A stretch of 64,000 nt of DNA from Odiellus spinosus (taxonomy: Eukaryota > Arthropoda > Arachnida > Opiliones > Phalangiidae): positions 1,859,637 to 1,923,636 of the forward strand of contig CAWUCO010000074.1 in the NCBI GenBank assembly GCA_963920705.1. The letters are read 5' to 3'. The notes under the pieces were generated by a model, which worked only from the letters and a program-made list of their open reading frames with translations, had not been told where the DNA came from and did not search any database. Numbering within the stretch: position 1 is the first letter of the stretch; every line of letters starts with the position of its first letter. The translations under genes were made by a program, and so were the position numbers. Positions 1 through 11,378 of the stretch are shown piece after piece.

Positions 1-1680
1 ACAAGTTCTTTTCAATAAGAATGACATGGAATTAATGGTTTTTCTCAGTTAACTTTAATTTTATCCCTTTAAAAATATTCTCTACAAACACCTTGTATCT
101 TTTAGATATAGAAGGGCAGTTGAAAGTTATAATTAGTTATCAAATTGGTCAAGCTTACATTTCTCATCCTCTGGAAATCGTGCGTCCATGGTTAAAAAAT
201 AAAAAAAACTATGTTCCGGAGGGGAACAGATAAATATAGATATTGGATATAATTGTTTGACTTTCTCTTAGGAGGTTAGAGTTTAGAATGACCAACTTTC
301 TCTTTCGGACCTTATCTTTACTCGACAAAAAAAAAGAAAAGGGGGGGTTCTTTCTGGAAATACCTTCACTTTCTCTGTGAATTTCAATACTTTTAACTGT
401 CTAGACCTTTTCTAAAGGGTTAAGGGTACGTTATTTTCTTACTCTCGGATTTTCTACTTTTCTCAACAATAACCCGACATTCAATCTTGCTTAAGCACGA
501 GGGGAGGGGGCAAAATCAAAATGTACTCATCACAACAGGTTCAAACGGCGATTATAATACAGTCTTATCCTCAGATTTCGTTGACAACGGACTACACTTC
601 TCAGATTTCCTCTTGGATGAATTAGAAATGGGGGGCTCTTTTGCTCAGATTTCGTTGACAACGGACTACGCTTCTCAGTCGGTTTCTCGGATCTCCTCTC
701 GGATTAATTACGTTCTTCTCATTTGATTCTCGATAGGGGTCATCTGGGGGCTCATCGTGTGTTTTTCTTCAGCTTCCTGGTGGATTACGTTTCGATCGGT
801 TTCGGATCCCAGAGGGATAATCTCGTTCTGTCCTTTAGGCGGGGTTTTCGAAGTCTCTGGCATTGGATTCCTTTTGAAAGTAATGTTTTTCCGCGCTTTT
901 ATATATTTTTAAAGTTTAATGTTATAATATTTCGTCCGTTAAAGGGTTCCGACCTTGCGATATTCTATTGTCCCAGCGGGGGATCTTTTCTCATCGGCTT
1001 TAGCCGCCGTCGCGTCGGACTTGGCTTCCACTCTTTTATCTGACGATCTTCGTTTATAAATTTTCGAACCCAACTGTTAATTTTCTCTCCCTCTTTTTTT
1101 TCTATATATACCCTTTTCATTTTCTTTGTCGCCCGGGCCGAAGCTTCTAGAACTTTCCACCCAGAATTCGCTCAGGTGGTCGTGCGTCATTTGTTTTTCT
1201 CAACTTCGAACCTCGGCTAACTGACCATGTTCGTAATCATCGACGGAGGGGTCGTTTATTCTAATTGGTCAACTCCCAGAGCGACGTCATTTTTCTACCT
1301 GATTATTGGCTCTTAGCTATTGTCGAGGGGAAATGTATCTTAGCTTATTTAAGTGGAAATAGGTCCGTGGTGACCCAAAAAAACATTTCTCAGAATTTGG
1401 AAGTTGATGTCAGGACGACTCTTAAATAATGTCGTTGAGGGATAAGGGTTTTCTTAGTTAAAGTTCTTTAAGATCGTTCGACTTAGGATGTCGTTTAACA
1501 CTGAGGTGTGAAAAGTTTATATTATATTTTCCCACAGTTTTTAAAGGTTGAGGGGCAGAAAAAAGTGAAAAACCTTTAAATTATTGGCCTATTTGTCTTT
1601 AAATTGATTGGAATTAAGTTTAAAAGTGATTAAAATCGAAAATTTTAAGGGGGATTTGGACGGGATGGGTTACAACTTGC
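1..1680 (-). mobile_element. Diverged remnant of LTR retrotransposon 3' region
   Basis: No convincing gene. By eye, blocks run in the same order as the LTR and post-pol region at 33.4-35.2 kb. Around 447-482 a 'cggattttct' to 'cccgacatt' block matches 33727-33763. The 810-900 stretch resembles 34240-34330. The 1310-1540 stretch ('gaggg' then 'ttcttagttaaagttctttaag', then a poly-T/'ttccc' block) resembles 35030-35145. The plus-strand 'aggggat' bias typical of that element is also present. Divergence is high, so this is an older relative rather than a copy of the same insertion. Overlapping short frames at 487-1043 look like chance. Confidence 0.45.
571..678. repeat. 34-bp direct repeat pair
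   Basis: A block beginning 'tcagatttcgttgacaacgg' occurs at 571-604 and again at 645-678 with one or two differences, 74 bp apart. It lies inside the retrotransposon-like remnant. Confidence 0.8.
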
Positions 1681-1720
1681 CTAAGTTCGTTTACATGAAA
1701 ACTGTAATGGGAATACACTC

Positions 1721-2917
1721 GTGAAAGAAACAAAAATACAAGATGCAAGTACATCTACTGAAGCTGAAGAGACAATTTTGAGATCAAAAACACCAACTAT
1801 CTATTTTAATCAGCATTGCTTGCTGTTTGGTGAAAATGTGACGATATCTTTTAGAAAACCCACTGGAAGTAAAGGGAAAGTTCATTTGGTGGAAACTATC
1901 CAAATACAGTCAACGCTGGAAAATAGGACCAAGTTTCGTAATGATGACTGCCCAAAAGCGATGCAACTGGGCTTAGATAGCACCAGAGATTTAGTAGCTG
2001 CTGAGGCTCGGTATCACAAAAACTGTTACGTTAAATGTCTTACTGAAAAACTTGATTCACAACGTACGCGTACTGGAAGGACTGTTGATGAGAAACGGCA
2101 AGTGGCATTCGAGGCTCTGTGCAATTATCTTGAATGCCAGTAAAACATTGCAGCAAAAAATTCGTCAGTTTCTTCGAGGGTGTAGAGCGTACAGCGCAAA
2201 GTATTTGAAACAGAAATTAACTAATCATTACTGTGAAAGAATAACAATAACAAGGACATGGAAATGATCCCGATAAAGTTGTAAACATAAGAAACCTGCA
2301 AAACACTAGGATATATGACACAAACGTTACTCTTCCTTCACGCTGCGACAGGCTGTGACAAGGAAAAAATAAAGCTTACAATCTTTAAAAAAAAAAGTCG
2401 AACTAAGAGAAACTCTTAAAATATTCAAATTGCCTAGCTATAATTCTGAAGAAATAGCTATAGCACATTCCTCTTGAGTCTTTATGGAGCCTCCGAGAGT
2501 AAATCTTTGGACGCCCAACTTTACCACGCTTTTACAAAAGCAACGGCGCGCTCTTCATTGGTTCAAATTTTGAATTAGCATCTCTCCCACCAAAAAGCCC
2601 AGCTGCAAAGCAGCATGTATATAAAATCTATCACACCAAATTCAAACCTGGCTTGGAAACAGCCTAAATTCAACAGATTGGGGTTGAAGAAAGGTAGGAT
2701 CTGAACTCAAATTATTCGTAGCCACTCTTCAACCAGCCACAGATGACCTTCTGAAGATAATATCTTGTAAACGCAGAGGGGTCTGTGATCTGAAATGTGA
2801 ATGCCGAAAAACTGGTCTAGTTTGTTCCTCAATTTGTAGAAAATGCAAGGGAATATTTTGTTCAAATGAACAGATTTTGAAACTCTACTTGAAGAAGATG
2901 ATGATGATGATGATTAA
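1721..2917 (+). pseudogene. Degenerate repeat-encoded protein with Cys-rich (CXC-like) C-terminus
   Basis: An open frame at 1721-2143 (140 codons) encodes a Cys/His segment with a 'DLVAAEARYHKNCY' motif. I recognise this motif from a multi-copy family of uncharacterised arthropod and cnidarian proteins. After stops and frame changes, homologous pieces follow at about 2570-2640. A C-terminal Cys cluster lies at 2762-2870 (CECRKTGLVCSSICRKCKG), resembling a tesmin/TSO1 CXC module, and an acidic tail ends at a TAA at 2915-2917 in another frame. Order is preserved but at least three frame breaks are visible, so this is a dead copy. Function of the family is not known to me; repeat association is inferred from its multi-copy nature. 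Confidence 0.6.
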
Positions 2918-3906
2918 CGTTGATTAAAATACTAATACGAAATATATTTTAAATAAAGTATTCTATGTATAAAAGCTAATTTTTACTTATTGCGTTTAAA
3001 AACGTTTCACAAGGTTTAAAAATGCCATATTTTAAGATTTGCATTAGGTTCCGGGTCGGATTGTGAACTTCCGGTTAGTTATAGGTTATAATACCAATGA
3101 TGAATGATGTGGTTCGAGGAAAACTACATTTTAAGCGTAGCCACGTATCATTTGGGTAAGCAGAACTAGAGTTATAAAGCTTTTTGCTGATTCTGTCCGC
3201 CTTTTTCCAATATGGCGGAAATTCTACTAACGGGAGAGTGCGGGAGACCACACCACGCGAAAGAGCGTCCCAAAATCTATAAAATCGGAAATTTTCACAA
3301 TTGTTTCAATTTGTTCAGGGTCAAAACATATTTTTCCTGTACTAATAAGCTGACCTGCTGAAGAAATGGACAATTACTTTAAAGTTTCCTATACTTGATG
3401 ATCAAAGAGATAGTTAAAAATTTAAGTACCTTTCAATGAACTTATTCCGGCACCAGCAAGCCTCTCATGAGTCTCATCTTTTTTTCCAAAAAGCTTGTCA
3501 AATAAAGCCTCCCTTAAGGCCTCACTTCTGGATTTAAAACGAAATGGTCTAAAAGAATAAACATTTGATCAAGCAATTACAAGGTGGCTAAAAAGGTGGA
3601 TCCTGGATGACCTACTGGTAGCTCACTTCACTCCTGCGTAACTTATTTGATGGGGAATAGTAAATATACTTGGGAGGAGTAATTGACTCTTTATACGGAT
3701 AAGCTGACCTGCTGAAGAAATGGACAATTACTTTAAAGTTTTCTATACTTAATGATCAAAGAGATAGTTAAAAATTTAAGTACCATTCAATGCATCTCTT
3801 ATTCTCTTCTATTTTTCGCAGTCTTCATCTTCTGATTTTCATTACACATTTTTTATTCTCGTTCTTCGAGAAATTCAAGCTCTGAAATCTTTGCCTTTAT
3901 CAAGTG
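2918..3906. other. Gene-free stretch with a 93-bp duplicated block
   Basis: No coding signal is seen. A block starting 'ataagctgacctgctgaaga' occurs at 3346-3438 and again at 3700-3792 with only a few substitutions, so it is a recent local direct duplication 354 bp apart. The rest is AT-rich and unrecognised. Confidence 0.75.
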
Positions 3907-4089
3907 TTTTTACCTCCCCGGGGAAGGTTCAGGGGGAGGTTTTACACTGGTTGTGGGTGTGTGTATGTGTGTCACTTCCGGTGTAAACGGATATCACGTG
4001 ACCTAACTTGTGGAGCCAAAAGTCATGCCAGCTTATCGTTCAATTCCGGGGAATTAAGCGTGGCTGCCACATTGAGTTTCAGGTATCGT

Positions 4090-4210
4090 GCAATTATATA
4101 CAACAGGACGTCTCCAATTGCATATTATCGCATTCCACCATCCAGTTTACCTCGATGCTGGACAGTTGAAGGCGATTATACTCAATGAGACGTCTCCCAC
4201 TGTTATAATC
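4090..4210. other. Twin GACGTC-apex hairpins of element H 3' cassette
   Basis: Two imperfect inverted repeats lie at 4090-4131 and 4173-4210. Each has arms that pair as (G)CGATAATA/TATAATTGC-like sequence and a GGGACGTCTCC-type centre. Equivalent hairpins occur at the same place in G, F, F' and I. Role unknown. Confidence 0.65.
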
Positions 4211-5579
4211 ACCTCCGACCATCCTCACACCAAGGTCCAACCTCTAGTGTCCGATCTCAGCGGCCATATTAGCGAGGCGTCCCTCACTAATAAAGTCCAC
4301 ATCAACCTTACACTCCACTCATCTCCTTCCTCTACGGGTCTTTGTGGTGCAGTTACCGAATGACGTTGAGAAGGGGGGGGGGGTTTCCCCAACTCTTCTC
4401 GATTACTCGCTCGATGAACAAAGGTTCGCGAAAGCTATATATACCCCTTTTCCATGCTCCAACTATTTTGACCTTATGCCGCGATATATTTTAGTGAATT
4501 GAAGTGTATAATGCATTTAAATTTAATTTTAAAATAATAATATTGTTTAACTGAATCTAATTAATAACGAAGCTGAAAAATCAATTTAAAATTCGAGATA
4601 GTTTAGAAGATATTTAGGAATTGTTCAAAAATTTAAAGAAATATGACCGTTTAATACCAGCTTGCGTTAAACTATTTTCCATATAAATCATTTACTCAAA
4701 AAAGCAAAGGTATAACGGGTAGTATAGGCTTCGGCTTGCTGCAAACTTGGGGTGGATTGAAGAATCTAAATAAAGGGTATCCAAGATCCCACCGCCCACT
4801 GAATTCGAATTAATACAGACAAAGATACTATGACAAAATTTGATAAGACTTCTTTCGGGTACGAGAGTATCTCTAGTTAAACACAGATTTAAATAATGAC
4901 ATATTGATAAAGTATATGAGGTAATAGAAAGTAAGGTGCCTGAATTGGTTACAAAAGGGTGAAATCATAAGCTTAGCCGAACTTTATTAATTGCTTCAAA
5001 ATGATAAACAAAAATTTTATTTCTTAAACAGTAGATAAGCTATTTTTAATGGTATTTTTTATCGATAACTGAAAATTACATTCACTGGGTTCTTCTACTC
5101 GGGTAGCGCTTTTCAGCCCTTTAATACCAGTTTGAGTTGGCAGCACACGCTTAGCTGTTTTCCATATGTCATTTAGTCCAAAAAGCAAAGGGATAACGGG
5201 CAGTATAGGCTAAGGCTAAAGGTACGTTTACACGGGCATCCAAGATAGAAACGAAATAAGATTTAAAGCTAAGGCGGATTGATACAAAATGTTAAACCTC
5301 TTAAGAAAGATTATAGTCGTGAAAACTCTCCTTGGACAGAGGTACAGTAGGTTTCCTGTGTTTAAAAAACAACAATTTTGAATATAAATGTTGGGAAAAA
5401 ATAGGCTTCAGTTTTCTCCACTATAAAACCAAGAAACATTTCCGATTATTTTCATAATCGAAAGCAGCCGTGCACAGTGAACTTCGTTGGCAGATCAGGC
5501 GACAAGACAAGACAAGACGAGACGAGACCAGACGAAAGAAAGCTATAATGACTTAAGTGAGAAAATCAACCAGCGCAGA

Positions 5580-5783
5580 ATGTCATCACCATTTGAAGTC
5601 AACAGAGCAGCGACACGGCTTTCATTTATCACCAGAAAGAGACGGCCTGGCTACGAAGAATTGAAACATGCAAGCAGTGAGTGTTTTCGGACTCGACATA
5701 TGAGATACCTACATTCAGTAAAAGCTCGAAAGTTCTTCATACGACCTCGTTATTCTAAATATAAGAGGAGCTTTCAAGTATAA
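5580..5783 (+). CDS. Small open frame carried by elements H/G (unrecognised)
   Basis: The frame opens at 5487 and the methionine at 5580 is the first one shared with the copy in G (58896-59093, minus). The shared part is about 45 residues, begins MSSPFEVNRAATRLSFITRK and is rich in Arg/Lys. I do not recognise it. The two copies are almost identical at DNA level over 130 bp (one synonymous change seen), so selection cannot be judged. The element I copy (50540-50640) has an internal deletion in this segment. A second short frame at 5906-6175 is also partly conserved in G near 58670-58780. These may be a captured exon or chance frames. Confidence 0.3.
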   Translation: MSSPFEVNRAATRLSFITRKRRPGYEELKHASSECFRTRHMRYLHSVKARKFFIRPRYSKYKRSFQV

Positions 5784-6440
5784 ATATTAACGGTTTGGAA
5801 ATAAGTCTACTTTCAGTCTTTAAGATATTCTTTTTTTATCATAGGAGTGGAAACTAACGTCTTGTCAGCCGGTTTGGAAAAAAAACCTCTTGACCAGCTC
5901 CATCCATGGATTCTTCCAATGACTGGGATCTCTCGTATGATGAAAATATCAGTAATGGTCCTCTATTAGCACGTCAAAACAAGAATTTCAGACGAAAACG
6001 AATTGCCAATCATATACCGACAATGGGTTGTAAATGGAACATTCAGTCTAGAATATTTCTTGGTTTGTCCAAGAGGAACTTGCTACCATATCTTCGTTGT
6101 TTTAATTCTTTCTATTCCTTGCCATCCCAGACTAAATCCTTCGTCTTTATCAAATCAGTGGATTATAAAAGATAATCACACAGTACAGCCTATGCTCAGG
6201 TGTTAATTTATATTACAAGAACTTGTATTTTACATATTTACTTTGAAAATAAACATTTCATTTGGTGTGTATATAAATTATGGGTAACGCAGGAATCTAT
6301 TTTGCATTCTCTGAATCCTTGAGGTTAAGGGAAAACGCGTATACTCCGTAACCTAGTTGGGGAATAGAGAAGTGTGATTCAAATGCACGCTGTTTCTTTT
6401 ACTCTTCCAATACTCTACATTTCTTTTCAACCTAATCTTT

Positions 6441-7524
6441 CTTTTCGAATGACCGAAAGCTTCCTGGGAAGAGGCAATATATAGCCGATTGGCTGAGTTT
6501 GGTCACGTGAATGCGCCGCCGCAGATCACGGAATTTTATCTTAGCCCCTATCAGAGGAATTCTGCTGCCCACCACAGAACCCGCCCTATTTTTTCCCCCG
6601 AACAAAACGCATCTGATTAGCCGAGGCGAAATAGGGGAAAATTAACGTAAGAAGCCCCATTGGTTATGACGTAACTTGACAAAAACTAACGTAAGCGATC
6701 CACGATGACAATTGCATTATTTAAGTGTAAGTAAAGGGTTTTGGCTTACCTCATGGATTTCGCTTAAACTATTTTTTTGTATAGATTATAACCTCCTCTT
6801 TCAGGAACAAATTAGTTTTCATCAAAATTCCACGTCTAAGTGTATTAAATTTAAGTTCAATCATTGACAAACAAGAGGTCTGGATAAACGTGGAGTGATG
6901 GTCAATCGAGTATTCGGTAACCGCGTAAAAAATGTAAATGATTCTTACCCGCGCAAAAAAAAATAAATAAAACATGAATAAATTGAGAAAGGAGTCTTCG
7001 CGCCAGATGGCGCCAGGGACTCCAGCCAGAGAGAGAGAGAAAACTCTCGACTGTCGACGAAAACCATGGAAGTAACGCGAACATTTGCCCTTTTATAGGA
7101 GGAACACGAGGGGTAGTAAACGCGCTGAAAACTACGTTCCTTCCCCAACTACATCTGTATTTCAAGCTATCTTTCTATAATGTGTAGTGACGACGTCATC
7201 GCTCCACGTAAAAACCTATGTGAAAAAACTGGCGCCATAGGAATTTCTGACGTTTCAGTTTAGGAGTTTATACCCCAATTTTAGTTGTAAATATGGTACT
7301 TTTTTTTCCTACTACGTAATATTACGTCTTCTACCGTCGCTGAGCGGAACCCACGTAAAACTGTGCCTTCCCCTTCCGATTCCTAGTTTTTTTCCCCCAT
7401 TTGGCAAAGGCCCCATCATCCTTGAACATAGAAGGCAACTGAAATGCGGTAGACTTCGAGTTCGACGCCTCGAAAAAAAACCCGGCAGCGGCGTAGTTTC
7501 AGCCGGGGCGAGTCTATTTTTTTC
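6441..7524. other. Gene-free stretch
   Basis: No coding region is supported. CCAAT-like motifs (near 6492 and 6657) and a short GA tract (7028-7041) are present. The minus-strand frames at 6902-7165 have no recognisable content. Confidence 0.6.
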
Positions 7525-8310
7525 GCAGGCGACGGCTTAAAGACCGAGAACAGAGAGTATTCCTGCCCCCCTTCTCTAACATGATTGACCACCCCCTGGG
7601 GCGCCTGCACGGTCACTCTTTTGTTAGGTTTTTTGATCCAGCAGCCGTACTGCTGCAAGTGTTAGCTGACTACAAAAGCATAAAAATATAAGAAAATAGT
7701 AAAAGTGGCCACCACTACTATGATAGGACAAGCTTCTTCCAGCCTAACAAAAGAACGACCGTTCAAGAGCTCCAGGGGGTGGTCAATCCAAGGTTAGTAA
7801 AGAGACAGGTTAGGCAGATTCTGACGTCAGCCGGAAGTTACCTAGCGCGCAGCCATCTTCCAAATTCCTTTGACAATTGCTAGATGGCGGTTTATATTGT
7901 AATTACGGCGGGAATTTCAAACTAATATCCAATATGTTGTTTCCAATGAACGTTGCCAGGTGGCACTTAGTAAGTCGATTGTCATATAGCGTAGGTAACG
8001 CTTTAACATACGTTTCACTATAATCAAGCATAAATATCCAATATGTTGTTTCCAATGAACGTTGCCAGGTGGCATTAAGGTCAAGCCGACTCAAGCGACA
8101 ACATATTGGATCCAATATGCCGTAATTACAATATAAACCGCCATCTAGCAATTGTCGAAGGAATTTGGAAGATGGTTGCGCGCTAGGTAACTTCCGGCTG
8201 ACGTCAGAATCTGCCTAACCTGTCTCTTTACTAACCTTGGGTCAATCGGCTTCGAGGTTGAGAAGGGGGCTGAAATTCGCTGGTCTCGGTCTTTAAGCCA
8301 TGAACTGCGC
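7525..8310. repeat. Foldback element, right arm split by a MITE
   Basis: The left arm (about 7525-7632) is the imperfect inverse of the right arm, which reads 7741-7788 and resumes at 8240-8310. Matching landmarks are 'gaccaccccctgg' at left and 'ccagggggtggtc' at right, and 'cttaaagaccgag' at left and 'ctcggtctttaag' at right. The right arm is interrupted by the 451-bp MITE, so the MITE is the younger insertion. Confidence 0.75.
7789..8239. mobile_element. 451-bp MITE with 8-bp target duplication (P- or hAT-like)
   Basis: Terminal inverted repeats of about 121 bp start CAAGGTTAGTAAAGAGACAG and differ at two positions seen by eye. The element is flanked by the perfect 8-bp direct repeat GGTCAATC at 7781-7788 and 8240-8247. 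An inner 40-bp direct repeat ('tatccaatatgttgtttcca...') occurs at about 7926-7967 and 8036-8075. An 8-bp duplication is typical of both hAT and P superfamilies, and the CA start fits either. There is no coding capacity. Confidence 0.9.
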
Positions 8311-8463
8311 CGTTTATGCTTACTGCCATGCCATGTCGCGTCTCTCAGCTCTCCCGTGAACGAACCTGGACAGAATTTTCACTTTTATATAATAGTGTTA
8401 ATATTATTTTGGTTGACAAGTTATCTAGTGTATAGTATTCAAGGTTTAAATGAAGTTTTATTA

Positions 8464-8495
8464 CCTCTCCGAGTGAACTTAAGTTCACGGAGAGG
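8464..8495. other. Terminal hairpin of element A
   Basis: This is a perfect 32-nt palindrome: CCTCTCCG arm, GTGAACTT/AAGTTCAC centre, CGGAGAGG arm. Its outer arm is complementary to the subterminal ACCTCTCC motif at the element's other end, the Helentron-style subterminal inverted repeat. Confidence 0.9.
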
Positions 8496-8968
8496 TTCTG
8501 TCCCGATCGTGTGTGTGTGTGTGTGTGTGTGTCTGTCGTTCGCAGTGTTCAAAATTATGTCATCGCAAGAAAATTCACTACTCTTCTCATAAGTACAATT
8601 TCCAAATTTTGAAATTTCCTATTTAAATAAAACATCTCACATGTGGTCTCCCTCCCAGTTACTGTCCGCGCTCGACGCTGCTTCGCTTTTGAGATAGCCA
8701 TGCGAACGCTCTAACGACTTTGCTATAAGCACTTGAAGGAATCTTAGATAAAAACCTCTTAAATCTGGAAGGGGTGCAATACAGAAGCCAGGCCATGTTA
8801 TAGTAGCGCCGCGTATAATGCTTTATATGTATCCTATTAAATAAAAAATTTAAAAGCTTATTACTCGTAAAATAAATTATAAAATGAAATATTACTAGTC
8901 TTAAACGATCATAATATAATATTTAAATTTAATTATATTTTTTAAATGAATTTGACATTATCTTTTTG

Positions 8969-9315
8969 TCACTAGGTCACGCTAGTTTAGTAGGAAGTAG
9001 GACTACAGCAACATAACGAAATAAAGGCGTGCGATTTTTTTAAAAACTATAATTATGCTTGATTTAAATTCAATAATAATTAGTTCTAGTCCTCTCTCAA
9101 AAAATTATATTTAAATTTAATCATATTTTGTAAATTAACTTTCTCACTAGGTCACGCTAGATTAGTAGGAAGTAGGACTACAGCATTATAACGAAATAAA
9201 GGCGTGCGATTTTTTTAAAAACTATAATTATGCTTGATTTAAATTCTATAATAATTAGTTCTAGTCCTCTCTCAAAAAAATCATACTTAAATTTAATCAT
9301 ATTTTATAAATTAAC
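8969..9315. repeat. 175-bp tandem repeat, two copies, in element A
   Basis: The block beginning 'tcactaggtcacgctag' starts at 8969 and again at 9144, so the period is 175 bp. Copies differ by a few bases. A related block is in element B near 21780-21960. Confidence 0.85.
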
Positions 9316-9904
9316 TTTCTATCTGTAGGCATGGAATAATTAGTAGCTTATGCTGTAGGTGACACTAGTTTCCCTCGAACTCGGCTTCAAGCTTACCTTA
9401 ATACCTTTCAGTCAAGGAAGGTCAAACTCATTTAGTCATTTTCTATAATTTGTTCTCTTTAATTCAGTCTTAGGTTTAAATTAATAATAAATAATCTAGA
9501 AATTCAGTTGTGTTTATTCTTGTAAAATCCATTTCAACTACAATTTGTTTAATAATAGTTAATTTGATTCTATCATCATTACGTTTAATTTAGTCCTATA
9601 GCTTGAAAATAATTTAATTATGGTTTTATTGTTTTAATTTTGGTTATAATTTAGCATAATTTTAATTTAAGATAAACTTCAACTATTACGTATCTGTAAA
9701 ATAACAGAGGCTCGAAAATTACGGTAGTGGTATGGCGCGTCCGTGCTTGCATGGAGCGTGGGGTCTCTTCGTAAGATTTTCGAGTCTTTCGAGAGAGTGA
9801 AAATAAAACTAAACATGTAACTGAATACGTCGCTCTAGGGACGCTCCTATTTTTAATAGTCATTAGAATTTGACTAGTTATTTTAATATGATTTTTTCGT
9901 ATCA

Positions 9905-10730
9905 TTTATGCTTAATAAAATAGTATTAGTCTTCTTCTATCATAATATCACATTTAAATTTAATTTTATTTTGAAAATTAATATGATGTAAACGTTCTAC
10001 CAGCAGGTGACACTAGTTTCATCGTGTAAATAGTGTAGCGACATAAGATACCTTATAGCAAGAAGTGTGCCACTCCTCTTTCTTATTTTAACCCAAAAAT
10101 TATAAAATAAATTTTTAACATCATCTACCTGGTTTCATTAGTTTTCTTGTTTAGCATTGTTATTTTAATAAGATTTTTTCGTATCAGTTATGCTTAATAA
10201 AATAGTATTAGTCTTCCGCTATCATAATATCATATTTAAATTTCATTTTATTTTGTAAATAAATATGCTGTAAACGTTCTACCAGCAGGTGACATAAGTT
10301 TCATCGTGTTAATAGTGTAGCGGCAAAAGTAACCTTATAGCCAGAAGTGTACACTCCTCTGTCTTATTTTAACCCAAAAATTATAAAATAAATTTTTAAC
10401 ATCGTCTACCTGGTTTCATTAGTTTTCTTGTTTAGCATTGTTATTTTAATACAGTTTTTTCGTATCAATTATGCTTAATAAAATTGTATTAGTCTTCTGC
10501 TATAATAATATCATTTTTAAATTTCATTTTATTTTGTAAATAAGTATTATGTAAACGTTCTACCAGCAGGTGACACTGTTAAATCGTATAAACCGTGTAG
10601 CGGCAAAAGTAACCATAAAGCAAGAAGTGTGCCACTCCTCTTTCTTATTTTAAACCTAATAATAAAATCAATTTTGTAACATCGTCTACCTGGTTTCATT
10701 AGTTTTCTTGATTACAATTAGACTTGGGAC
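9905..10730. repeat. About 281-bp tandem repeat, three copies, in element A
   Basis: The landmark 'accagcaggtgaca' occurs at 9999, 10281 and 10562, giving periods of 282 and 281. Each unit contains 'aagaagtgt' and 'tcgtatca' blocks. Element B carries about 1.5 units at 15570-15957 before the palindrome insertion. Confidence 0.85.
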
Positions 10731-11018
10731 GAGGAGAGGTAATATTTTGTTTCCCAACTTGTTTAAATGTTATCTTCATCTTCCATCTATAGAGATTTAC
10801 ACACAGGGCTCGTACACTTCCTGGAATATATTTCAAAGCTTTGAACGAACCATGAACTTGTTTTCCTATTAACTCTGTCGATGTACTGAAATAAAAATAT
10901 CCATTTTCGACATAGGTTGTGGAAGTTTCGATCGAGCCTTCGACAAAATACTTAGAGCTGTTATTTTGGCAAACTGCCCGAGTGCGGGAGGTTTACTCAA
11001 AATACTAAAGCATTTGTT

Positions 11019-11378
11019 ATGCGATGCAACATTTTGTTTGAACCGTTGCGCCGTGTTTGTCGATGGCAATTACAAAGCGAAATTGTAGGTTTATGTTTGA
11101 CCAAAAACACTAAAAGGGATTTTGTGCAAAAGTTATTTAAGACTTTTCAAAGGCACAATGAAATATGGAAGAGTACCAAATCCATTATTGTAGATAAGGA
11201 CCCTAGCGAAATTTCGGTGTTGCGAGAACCTTTTCCCGAAGCACCCATTGAACTTTATTTATTTCACGTTCTGAAAGCTATGAAAGTTAAAATGACATCA
11301 GCGGCGAGATGGCGGCCCACAACCACGCTCAAAAACAGGCATATTCTTTCACTAAAAACAACTTTAAAACTAACGTAG
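11019..11378 (+). pseudogene. MULE/ZSWIM-like transposase fragment
   Basis: The central part of the 119-residue frame resembles the middle of the MULE transposase domain found in ZSWIM1/3-like proteins. It has 'LTKNTKRDF', a helix with 'FQRHNEIWKSTKSIIVDKD' and then 'FHVLKAMK'. The aspartate in VDKD and the FH motif fit the second catalytic-Asp neighbourhood of that family. The first catalytic segment and the SWIM finger are absent, and the last 30 codons look unrelated. It is a short isolated relic. Confidence 0.55.

Larger units (their letters stand above)
3907..6440 (-). mobile_element. Helentron-like non-autonomous element H (reverse)
   Basis: H is homologous over most of its length to element G (58086-60847) in reverse. 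Its 3' end is at the left: an A/T run, then an imperfect hairpin at 3913-3939 of the CCTCCCC...GGGGGAGG type, a (GT) tract and the conserved 3' cassette with two GACGTC hairpins. The 5' terminal ACAAGTTGGG block is missing. Homology to G fades near 6435, inside G's first 100 bases, so H is 5'-truncated or decayed. An internal duplication (4650-4790 and 5120-5260) repeats a block ending in 'gtataggct'. Small open frames inside it are listed separately. Confidence 0.75.
8458..10762 (-). mobile_element. Helentron-like non-autonomous element A (reverse)
   Basis: The right end (10732-10762) is the reverse complement of ACAAGTTGGGAAACAAAATA followed by ACCTCTCC. The left end is the hairpin at 8464-8495 followed outward by an A/T run. 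The body is AT-rich, without a gene, and built largely of two tandem repeat families. It is a sister of element B (15080-22411): the 3' portions (8540-8800 and 22060-22360) and both repeat families align in opposite orientation. A short GT microsatellite at 8509-8532 sits next to the hairpin. Confidence 0.8.

Noticed and set aside
6902-7165. Minus-strand 87-residue frame
   Set aside because: No domain, composition shift or conserved copy; consistent with chance.
8509-8532. CRISPR-like or regulatory repeat
   Set aside because: Plain GT microsatellite next to the element hairpin; the window is eukaryotic.
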